A stretch of DNA of 5,475 bases from positions 1 to 5,475 of the forward strand of contig CALJUK010000857.1 of assembly GCA_937975745.1 (NCBI GenBank). Direction: 5' to 3'. The number at the start of each line of letters is the position of its first letter. Positions within the stretch are counted from its first letter, which is position 1. The notes under the pieces were generated by a model. That model ran no database searches. It was not told the DNA's origin and was given only the letters and a program-made list of their open reading frames with translations. The position numbers and the translations under genes are program-made. This document shows, piece after piece, positions 1 to 5,475 of this stretch. This DNA is from an uncultured Planctomycetaceae bacterium. GTDB taxonomy: Bacteria > Planctomycetota > Planctomycetia > Planctomycetales > Planctomycetaceae.

Positions 1-1409
1 CATGCAACCGTGACTCCGGCGACGTGGTGGAAACTGCAGAGCGGCCCGCGCTCGTCTCCGCGACGCCGCACGAACACCCGCTGGAGTCGGGGACCGCCCA
101 CAATGACGCGAACCACCACTACACGTCCGGCGAACACGGTCATCACGGCCATGCCGAGCAGTCTCACAAGTCTGCTGACGGGAATCACCAGACAGGCACT
201 GATCATCACGCACAAGTGCGGGGAGCCGACGCATCACCAACACGATTGAATGCCGCAGAGGTCTTCAGTCGGCGCATTCTTCCGATTCTGTGGGCGGACG
301 AAAAATCGAGCTGTACCGAATGTCACTTCGGCGGCGTCGAGTTGCGGAACTACATCCACGAAGACCAGGCGACCACTTTTGCAGCACTGCGAAACGAAGG
401 ATTGATTGACGTTGAAGAGCCCGATGAATCAAAGATTCTGACCTTCATCTCGCGTCACTCGGATGACTCCAATCCGCTGCTGGCAAAAGTCCGCGAAGCG
501 GAGTTCGGGGCGTTCCGTGACTGGATTCGTGCGGCCGTCCAAGAGCCCGAACTGCTTGCTGTCGAAGCTGGAGACGTTCAAATTGGTAGTGAACTGCCGC
601 CGGACGTGATCCGCCACATGCGACGCGACCGGGTGCTTGAGTCATTCGTGGAAAATGTCTGGTCTCAGATGGGACGGTGCATCAACTGCCATTCTCCCGA
701 GCGAAATCAGCGGCTGATCGAGGAGCACGGCGATGTGATCTCATGGATTCATCCGAACGATCCCGCAGGAACGATGAGCCAATGCGTCGAACAGGGCATC
801 ATCGACATCGATGCTCCGGAGGAAAGCCTGCTGTTGCTGAAGCCCCTTGCGGTTGTCGAACACGGCGGCGGCCCGAAGTTCGTCACGGGCAGTCAGGCCG
901 ACCGGGATTTTCGACGGTTCCTGAACGACTACGCGGCCACTGCGAAGCAGGAATACCGGCGGACTGAGGATCTCCCCACACCTGCGAACTTCGTGCTCAA
1001 ACCAACGGGCCAACACCTGCGGATCGTCGACCTCCCGGAGAGACTCCACCAGAAACTGCTGCGAGCCGACATCCATCGCTGGGAGGGTGATGACTGGTCC
1101 GAGTCGAGTGTCGCAACGGCAGACAACCCGATTGCCGGCAAGCGGCATCTCTGGCAGAGCATGGTCTTTGCAGTCGCCCCCCGCGATTCCGAACGGGCAC
1201 AAGAACTCGGACGCTCCAAAGAGCATCCGTTACCGACCGGCCGATATCTGGTTCGGATCTACATTGATCAGGACGATCGAGTCAAAGCTGACCGGGATTA
1301 CGTCCTCGGCGAATCAGAGCTCTACGGAGAAGTGGAGTTCGAAGGCGATTGGCCGAAAGGCTACCGGCCTCCGAAAGTGATCAGAGCTCCGGCAGCACCG
1401 CCTGACTAG
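1..1409 (+). CDS. Di-haem c-type cytochrome-like protein with His-rich linker, 5'-truncated by the window edge
   Basis: The reading frame is open to the window edge (first full codon at base 3), so the true start lies upstream; the GTG at 24 is only an internal candidate. Numbering from that GTG gives 461 residues. Two CxxCH haem-binding motifs are present: CTECH (residues 97-101, bases 312-326) and CINCH (219-223, bases 678-692). Each sits in a similar block of about 100 residues with the order helix, CxxCH, D(V/I)(D/E).P.ES, aromatic helix, suggesting an internal duplication (about 76-172 and 204-305). The second block carries HGGG at 280-283, as seen in planctomycete cytochrome proteins. 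Residues 16-62 are rich in His (HEH, HGHHGH), a possible metal-binding linker. The first complete codon is Cys, followed by N-R-D-S, which could be the lipidated Cys of a lipobox, implying surface or periplasmic anchoring. The C-terminal 140 residues are beta-rich and unassigned. Electron transfer is inferred; the partner is unknown. It converges on the fusion gene 242 bases downstream. Confidence 0.85.
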   Translation, partial: CNRDSGDVVETAERPALVSATPHEHPLESGTAHNDANHHYTSGEHGHHGHAEQSHKSADGNHQTGTDHHAQVRGADASPTRLNAAEVFSRRILPILWADEKSSCTECHFGGVELRNYIHEDQATTFAALRNEGLIDVEEPDESKILTFISRHSDDSNPLLAKVREAEFGAFRDWIRAAVQEPELLAVEAGDVQIGSELPPDVIRHMRRDRVLESFVENVWSQMGRCINCHSPERNQRLIEEHGDVISWIHPNDPAGTMSQCVEQGIIDIDAPEESLLLLKPLAVVEHGGGPKFVTGSQADRDFRRFLNDYAATAKQEYRRTEDLPTPANFVLKPTGQHLRIVDLPERLHQKLLRADIHRWEGDDWSESSVATADNPIAGKRHLWQSMVFAVAPRDSERAQELGRSKEHPLPTGRYLVRIYIDQDDRVKADRDYVLGESELYGEVEFEGDWPKGYRPPKVIRAPAAPPD

Positions 1410-1452
1410 TATCGAATTCGAGCAGTTTCAGGCGGAGATCAGGCCCGACCTG

Positions 1453-1533
1453 TGCCATCAATCAGACGACGCATTTCGTGCGCTCTCATCGGTGACCGGA
1501 ACATGCCGAAACCTTCATCGGTCGACAACCCCG
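1453..1533. repeat. Left copy of ~81-base degenerate direct repeat
   Basis: This begins with TGCCATCA (1453-1460) and ends with TCGGTCGACAACCCCG (1518-1533). Both blocks recur in the same order, orientation and exact spacing at 4590-4670. The 57 bases between them are only weakly similar (about 22 identical without gaps). A small hairpin lies at 1470-1482 (CGCA, loop TTTCG, TGCG). Its nature is unknown: dispersed intergenic repeat, recombination site or element border are all possible. Confidence 0.6.
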
Positions 1534-1558
1534 GATGGAGATGCGCTTCCACCGAAAT

Positions 1559-1624
1559 CGCTCCGGTGAGATCCACCGGATGCAACTTGGGAGCAACTCG
1601 CTCCGGCGTCCACCGGTGGCAAAC
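1559..1624. repeat. Cluster of hairpins and a short imperfect tandem repeat
   Basis: Two related units, about 1559-1586 and 1599-1624, share CGCTCCGG(T/C)G followed by TCCACCGG. The first forms a 7-bp stem with a 5-base loop (1562-1568 with 1574-1580). Between the units is a 5-bp stem (1590-1594 with 1600-1604). The second unit contains the perfect palindrome CCACCGGTGG (1610-1619). The cluster lies just beyond the stop codon of the fusion gene, and also downstream of the convergent cytochrome gene. There is no T-tract, so a classical intrinsic terminator is not supported; a structured 3' end or a REP-like element is possible. Confidence 0.5.
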
Positions 1625-1651
1625 GAACCATCACTCAACGTCGGCATGGTA

Positions 1652-4519
1652 TCACTCGGCACGTACCGCTCTGCGGCTATTCTCGAAAGAGGAAATATGC
1701 GGCATGAAACCCTTGGGGTACAGCTCGACACAGGACCTGCGATGGCGTCGTTTGTTGCCGCTGAACCTCTCGATATCCCTCTCGCCTGAAAGCAGGAATC
1801 TGAAGAAGTTCACGCCCTTGTAGCGGCAGGTCTGGTAAATGCTCAGCAGAACGAGGAAATCGACGAGTCCAGATTCCGTCAGAGTCCCGACCGTTCGTTT
1901 GCGGTAATACGCGAACTGCTTGACAGCGTTTTCGGCATTGTTGTTGTTCCACGGTACGCCATCATACCGCAGGAACGTGAACAGCTTCTCGCGGTGCCGG
2001 ACCAGCCGATCTCGGAGGCTGACCGCTGCATTGGAACGATACGACCGCGTCTCAATAGCACCGAAGAATTGCCTGACGCCCCGTTCGTGCTTCAGCAGCC
2101 GCCGGCGTTTTAGTCCATGCTCGTCGACCGTCGCGACGATCTCACGGAGCAACACCCCGAAGGGCTGAGTAATCGATCGGAGTTCGTCGTCGTATGGGTG
2201 GTGCAGCAAGTCGTTGTTGATGTCACGAATCAGATGTATGAGGCACTTCTGTTGTGGGCACTGGAATGCGTCGTAGCCGGAGTAGAAGTCTGAGACCAGC
2301 ACTCCAGAAAACCCTGCGAGCGAGTCCTTGAGGAATTCGCTCTCCCGGTTTGGTCGGTGCATGTATACAACCTCCTCCAGGTTCGCCGGTACCCAGACGT
2401 AGGCTTTCCCCGATCTCAGTTTGACCTCGGTTTCGTCCACGTGCACGACTACTCCAGACTGGATGCGAGAGAGCAGACCGCGGTACGTACTGCGGTAGTA
2501 CCGGGACATCAGCTGCTTGATCATCAAAATCTCGTTGTCGTGTACGTGTATTCCGAAGAATTCGCGTATCATTTCCTCGATGGTCGCGGCACTCAGCCGG
2601 TGTGCGACATGCTGGTACATTGCCCAGCTCTTCAGCCCATGGCGGTGCTTGTCGAGACGTTCGTACTGCGTGGGGACGAAAACACTGTGGCATGCTCGGC
2701 ACTGGTGCAGCTTGGCACGATAGTCGATGACTTTCCGTCGAATTCCGCCGGGAGTTATGACCAGATCGAACACCCGCTTCTTTCTCGGTTTCTTTGTGCC
2801 TCGCTCAGTCGACACGTCTTTGCCGCGAACCAAATCAGTGCTCTTGCAGGTGGGACATCGTGAGCATTGAAGTTCGATCGCCTGCGAGGCTCGGAGCCTC
2901 CGATTCACGTGCTTGCGGTAGTGCTTCCTCGCAGTTGCGACGCTTCGGCGGATTGGGCCGCTCGTGCGAACGTAAACATGTTCTCGCTGGTAGTCGAAGT
3001 AGGCACATTTGTTGACCTGCGCGTAATCTGGGTGCACGAAGTTCACTTCGCCCCATGTCCGCGTGCCTGCCAACCGGTCGAGCGTCTCGACGTGCGTCAC
3101 AGGGAGGGTGTTGTCCGCAGTATTCGGCAGCTCCATTCCAGCACGGCAAGTGCCGATGAAATCGGTGACCCGTTTCAGCGCCAAGCAGTCCTCCAGGTTG
3201 TACCTGATCAACTTCTGCTTCCATTGCTCATCGCGGCCAGTCTCCCATTCTCGCCGCCAGACAATGCTCTGCAGACCCGAGGCGTTTTTCTCGGTCCAGA
3301 CGCATCCGAGGCACGCACCAACGTCTTTCAGGCCGTTGGAATAGCAGGGAAAGTAGAAATGGGAATATACGATCGACAAGGTATTCTCCAGCATGGAGAT
3401 CGCGCGGTCCACCTGCCGCTTTCGGCCCCTCACCCGGTTTCTCATCCGTTTCAGAAACGCCTTTTCGTAGCTGCCGTAGCAGAATAGGCGGAAGTCCTCA
3501 TACTGGCCGATGACGTCCAGGAATTGCATGAAGATGTGGCTTTCTTGCTCCTTGTTGTCAGCCCAGAACGAGTGGCGGACCTCCGAGGCGCCGTCGACGA
3601 CGATCGCTCCAATCAGATACACATACCCGTCGTCAGGCAGCGACTCCACGTCGAAATAGACGTTCACACGGGCCAGCGTCAGATCGGGAGTACCGAAGAC
3701 GTAGATCGTCTGATCCCGGATTGCCATCGCTTGGAGTTCGTGATATCGACGCTTGCTCCGCTGCACCCGGCGCCCTTTCCGGCGCGGTCGAAACGTGTAC
3801 GCCAACTGTGTCAAGTTGAAAATGCCTTTCCGGTTGAGCCGGCTGATTTCTTTCTCGCCTAGACTCCGCAACAGGCTCAGACTGTCTTCTTCGACGGCCT
3901 GCTGGTGGCATCGCTGGCGGAAACGGCAGTGGGCACAGTGGTTGTTCAGCAGCAACTTGGGGGCTGAGTCGGCATCCTGCAAATCCATCAGTTCGTCGGC
4001 AAGCTGTCGAGCGCCACCGTCGTCGGACGGCAGCCGAACTGTGGTCGAACGGCACTCTCGACCGTAGTAGAAAACGCCCTTTTTCAGTGACCGACCCTGA
4101 AGGTCTGCGAGCAGGAACGCGTACAGCTCGAGGAGGCGTCTTTGCTCGGTCCGGATACCCGAGACACCAAGACAAAGGACAGGTACGTAGTGAAACTCGC
4201 CGAGCTGCGACCGGCCAGGGGTTCTTTTCAGCGCGTCGATTGTCAGCGTGAAATGCTCCGTTTCGAGGGTGGTTCCCACGAGAATCGCAGAGCCTTGCCG
4301 CAAAAGGGAACGGCTCAGGATTCCACCGTGCACGACGCGATTCGCCGGTTGCCGGGCAAGGATCTTCTCAGTTGCGTTGCGAACAACGTCAACCCGCACT
4401 TGCTCGATCAGAGCTTCGTAGTCATTTGGTGAGTGGGACTCTCCGGTCAGCAGCAGATGTCCTCTGCGTCTGCAGTCCAGATAGGACTCCACAATAGAGC
4501 GTGTAATCTTGCTGCTCAT
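1652..4519 (-). CDS. TM0106-type RecB-like nuclease / DEDD exonuclease / IS66 transposase fusion protein
   Basis: An intact 955-residue frame. Residues 1-210 resemble the TM0106 RecB-like family: one N-terminal Cys (C16, in DCRRRGHL) and a C195-x2-C198-x5-C204 cluster, the four-Cys layout of iron-sulfur nucleases such as Cas4 and AddB. D95 and E108 could be PD-(D/E)XK acids, but the usual Lys is His110. Residues 217-240 look like a helix-hairpin-helix. Residues 285-460 resemble RNase_H_2 (YprB): D290-x-E292, then Y440-N-x-E-D444. A zinc ribbon follows (C555, C558, C607, C610). Residues 625-905 are an IS66 DDE transposase with D695 (HVDET), D744 (VSDFYSGYD) and E863 (WNNNNAEN). The tail (911-955) is basic. 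ATG is chosen because GGGAG lies 9 bases upstream. From memory, unverified, this fusion recurs in planctomycetes and acidobacteria as 'TM0106 family RecB-like putative nuclease'. DNA transposition with end processing is inferred. No partner gene adjoins it. Confidence 0.9.
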   Translation of the reverse strand: MSSKITRSIVESYLDCRRRGHLLLTGESHSPNDYEALIEQVRVDVVRNATEKILARQPANRVVHGGILSRSLLRQGSAILVGTTLETEHFTLTIDALKRTPGRSQLGEFHYVPVLCLGVSGIRTEQRRLLELYAFLLADLQGRSLKKGVFYYGRECRSTTVRLPSDDGGARQLADELMDLQDADSAPKLLLNNHCAHCRFRQRCHQQAVEEDSLSLLRSLGEKEISRLNRKGIFNLTQLAYTFRPRRKGRRVQRSKRRYHELQAMAIRDQTIYVFGTPDLTLARVNVYFDVESLPDDGYVYLIGAIVVDGASEVRHSFWADNKEQESHIFMQFLDVIGQYEDFRLFCYGSYEKAFLKRMRNRVRGRKRQVDRAISMLENTLSIVYSHFYFPCYSNGLKDVGACLGCVWTEKNASGLQSIVWRREWETGRDEQWKQKLIRYNLEDCLALKRVTDFIGTCRAGMELPNTADNTLPVTHVETLDRLAGTRTWGEVNFVHPDYAQVNKCAYFDYQREHVYVRTSGPIRRSVATARKHYRKHVNRRLRASQAIELQCSRCPTCKSTDLVRGKDVSTERGTKKPRKKRVFDLVITPGGIRRKVIDYRAKLHQCRACHSVFVPTQYERLDKHRHGLKSWAMYQHVAHRLSAATIEEMIREFFGIHVHDNEILMIKQLMSRYYRSTYRGLLSRIQSGVVVHVDETEVKLRSGKAYVWVPANLEEVVYMHRPNRESEFLKDSLAGFSGVLVSDFYSGYDAFQCPQQKCLIHLIRDINNDLLHHPYDDELRSITQPFGVLLREIVATVDEHGLKRRRLLKHERGVRQFFGAIETRSYRSNAAVSLRDRLVRHREKLFTFLRYDGVPWNNNNAENAVKQFAYYRKRTVGTLTESGLVDFLVLLSIYQTCRYKGVNFFRFLLSGERDIERFSGNKRRHRRSCVELYPKGFMPHISSFENSRRAVRAE

Positions 4520-4528
4520 GGACCGCGA

Positions 4529-4533
4529 CTCCC
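4529..4533 (-). promoter_or_regulatory. Ribosome binding site of the fusion gene
   Basis: On the minus strand GGGAG lies 9 bases before the ATG at 4517-4519. This is a good Shine-Dalgarno match and supports that start. No convincing -35/-10 promoter was identified upstream. Confidence 0.55.
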
Positions 4534-4589
4534 GAGAGGGTCAACAGACGGTGGGTGCGCGAAATCTCCCGTAAAACTCACTGGCGTTA

Positions 4590-4670
4590 TGCCATCAGAA
4601 TGGTGGCGCGCCAAGAAGGGGCATCGCGTTGGCCTGCGAGTGCATGAACGCACGTCGGTCGACAACCCCG
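4590..4670. repeat. Right copy of ~81-base degenerate direct repeat
   Basis: TGCCATCA (4590-4597) and the identical 16-base block TCGGTCGACAACCCCG (4655-4670) match the left copy in order, orientation and spacing. The interior holds the perfect palindrome TGGCGCGCCA (4604-4613), enclosed by ATGCC/GGCAT (4589-4593 with 4620-4624), so the first half could fold into an interrupted hairpin. A further partial match, CGTCGGTCGA, recurs at 4699-4708. Confidence 0.6.
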
Positions 4671-4905
4671 AAGCAAGTTGTGTTGCAGTGCTTGGGCGCG
4701 TCGGTCGAACCAACCGAACGACGGCGGAGAAATCCTACAGGCCCTCCTGGCCAGTCTGGCCGAATCAGATTCGTGAACTGCACTGATGCGAATTCGGCAG
4801 GCCAGAATCCTGGTGTCAGCCAGGTTGTTGCCTTTCAACAGCATCCACAACTGCCGCTCGATAGCAATGCCATCCATTCGAAGCACGCTGTCGATCGATC
4901 GTTCG

Positions 4906-5475
4906 TTATCGTCTTCTCACAAGAATCGCCAAATGGTCACTGGGCATCCGAAGCTCCGTAAACCTCTCGCCATCGACGTCGACCTCTGCAACGAGCGGTC
5001 TCACGACGAGTTCAGCATCGGCGTCATACACGTACACAGCAGCGGCACTCGAATCAGGCCATCTGAAGCGACCGGACCTGTTTGTAACGATCCGCTCCTC
5101 GCCGAGAATCACGCCTGAGTAGAGTTCAATCGGCGTGATGGGATACATGCGACTTGAGAAATGAGGCAGTGTTTCAGGCGTATGAGACCAGGTCCAGACG
5201 ACAATCAGGCCGCCATGGTCCAGAATGCGGCGCGCCATGCGAATTCGAGCACGATAGTTTCCGCTCTGGTCCCAGCCGCCGAGGCACATCGGGGAATCCA
5301 AGTGTTGCTCGACGACTTTGCTTGTCGACCACCCCTCCGTAAATGAGGGCACTTGAAGTTGCTGAATTGTGTGAGTGTGCGCCCCACCGTTACCGATCAT
5401 GACTTTGTCACGACTGCGGAGATACTTCACGAGTTGCTGCTTCCACTCCTGCTGAAGGAGAATCGTACTGGAATA
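4906..5475 (-). CDS. Uncharacterised protein, C-terminal part; start beyond the window
   Basis: The minus-strand frame is open to the window edge and ends at TAA (4906-4908), giving the last 189 residues. The GTG at 5428-5430 is internal, because in-frame codons continue upstream without a stop. The visible part has Gly-rich and aromatic motifs (IGNGGAHTHT, PSFTEGWSTS, MYPITPIEL, GEERIVTNRSG) and then a beta-rich tail with alternating hydrophobic residues (VYVYDADAELVVRP). This pattern, a compact alpha/beta region followed by a beta-sandwich-like tail, is reminiscent of planctomycete proteins related to glycoside hydrolases, but no catalytic residue can be assigned and the family is not recognised with confidence. 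There is no membrane segment in this part. It lies on the same strand as the fusion gene but is separated from it by 386 bases, so a shared operon is unlikely. It is clearly coding. Confidence 0.75.
   Translation of the reverse strand, partial: YSSTILLQQEWKQQLVKYLRSRDKVMIGNGGAHTHTIQQLQVPSFTEGWSTSKVVEQHLDSPMCLGGWDQSGNYRARIRMARRILDHGGLIVVWTWSHTPETLPHFSSRMYPITPIELYSGVILGEERIVTNRSGRFRWPDSSAAAVYVYDADAELVVRPLVAEVDVDGERFTELRMPSDHLAILVRRR

Larger units (their letters stand above)
1439..1630 (-). pseudogene. Possible 63-codon coding remnant, no clear start
   Basis: On the minus strand a stop-free frame of 63 codons runs from just after a TGA (1631-1633) to a TGA at 1439-1441. Its middle reads like protein (HPVDLTGAISVEAHLHPG, then STDEGFGMF and RAHEMRRLIDG). 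It lies in the same frame as the fusion gene upstream, separated from it by two TGA codons (1652-1654 and 1631-1633). No ATG opens the frame; a GTG at 1574-1576 would give 46 residues and has no evident ribosome binding site. The product is not recognised. It could be the 3' end of a gene displaced by the element, or chance coding in a GC-rich repeat: its central GLSTD lies in the 16-base block that also occurs on the other flank, and the opposite strand is open too. Low confidence. Confidence 0.2.
1453..4670 (-). mobile_element. Candidate IS66-related mobile locus; ends not defined
   Basis: The span is set by the outer limits of the two direct repeat copies, not by proven element ends. Inside is a single gene, the nuclease-exonuclease-IS66 transposase fusion. 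Classical IS66 elements carry two small accessory genes before the transposase, have terminal inverted repeats and duplicate 8 bases of target. None of these was found here by eye. The locus may therefore be a non-canonical IS66 relative, a one-ended or degraded insertion, or a domesticated gene with neighbouring repeats. That the locus is mobile is inferred from the intact DDE domain. Confidence 0.4.
4520..4905. other. Intergenic region, 386 bases, no convincing gene
   Basis: This separates two minus-strand genes. Besides the ribosome binding site and the right repeat copy it holds several palindromes: TGGCGCGCCA (4604-4613), a 5-bp stem with a 3-base loop (4749-4761), a 5-bp stem CCTGG/CCAGG with a 6-base loop (4809-4824) and CGATCGATCG (4892-4901). 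The 4809-4824 stem lies about 80 bases past the stop codon of the next gene and could weakly end its transcript, but no T-tract follows. A 99-codon frame on the minus strand (4587-4886, GTG start, or ATG at 4877) begins protein-like (MDGIAIERQLWMLLKGNN) and then turns Arg-rich and repeat-derived. It has no ribosome binding site and is not called as a gene, though its first 40 codons might be a displaced gene start. Confidence 0.6.

Noticed and set aside
1440..1452. Short hairpin CAGG-CCCGA-CCTG after the cytochrome gene as an intrinsic terminator.
   Set aside because: It has only a 4-bp stem and no following T-tract.
1452..1823. A 123-codon plus-strand frame between the cytochrome gene and the fusion gene.
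   Set aside because: It runs antisense into the well-supported C-terminal coding sequence of the fusion gene and has no ribosome binding site; its upstream part is repeat sequence.
2357..2863. A 168-codon plus-strand frame.
   Set aside because: It lies fully antisense to the IS66 transposase domain, whose catalytic residues and motifs are unmistakable on the minus strand; a shadow frame. The same holds for the 206-codon frame at 2867-3487.
4582..4670. Possible integron attC site: GTTATGCC near one end, GTCGACAAC near the other, with an interrupted hairpin between.
   Set aside because: The GTT and AAC triplets face the wrong way for the two ends of an attC site, the core boxes do not fit the GTTRRRY consensus, and no integrase is in the window.
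4516..4713. A 65-codon minus-strand frame starting at TTG whose TGA overlaps the ATG of the fusion gene (ATGA), suggesting translational coupling.
   Set aside because: It is Arg/Pro/Ser/Thr-rich without protein-like pattern, has no ribosome binding site and lies across the repeat; the overlap is likely chance.

Overview
The window looks like a piece of a planctomycete (Planctomycetota) chromosome. The basis is the first gene, a multi-haem c-type protein with the tandem CxxCH / 'HGGG' style common in planctomycete cytochrome families, together with moderately GC-rich, codon-consistent genes. No rRNA, tRNA or CRISPR array is visible. The organism call is an inference from protein style, not from a marker gene.

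Layout: (1) Bases 1-1409, plus strand: the 3' part of a secreted, probably lipid-anchored di-haem cytochrome-like protein with a His-rich linker. Its start lies before the window. (2) Bases 1410-1651: a short spacer between convergent genes, with hairpins, a degenerate repeat copy and a 63-codon gene-like remnant on the minus strand. (3) Bases 1652-4519, minus strand: an intact 955-codon gene fusing a TM0106-type RecB-like iron-sulfur nuclease module, a YprB/RNase_H_2-type DEDD exonuclease-like module, a zinc ribbon and a complete IS66-type DDE transposase. (4) Bases 4520-4905: 386 bases with no convincing gene, holding the ribosome binding site of the fusion gene, a second copy of the degenerate repeat and several palindromes. 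(5) Bases 4906-5475, minus strand: the C-terminal part of an uncharacterised protein whose start lies beyond the window.

The centre of interest is the fusion gene. It stands alone: no IS66 accessory genes (TnpA/TnpB) are present and no terminal inverted repeats were found by eye. It is flanked instead by two direct copies of an approximately 81-base element (TGCCATCA, 57 variable bases, then a 16-base identical block). The three intact catalytic DDE residues suggest a mobile or recently mobile locus that joins DNA-end processing and transposition in one polypeptide. The outer two genes appear unrelated to it and to each other.
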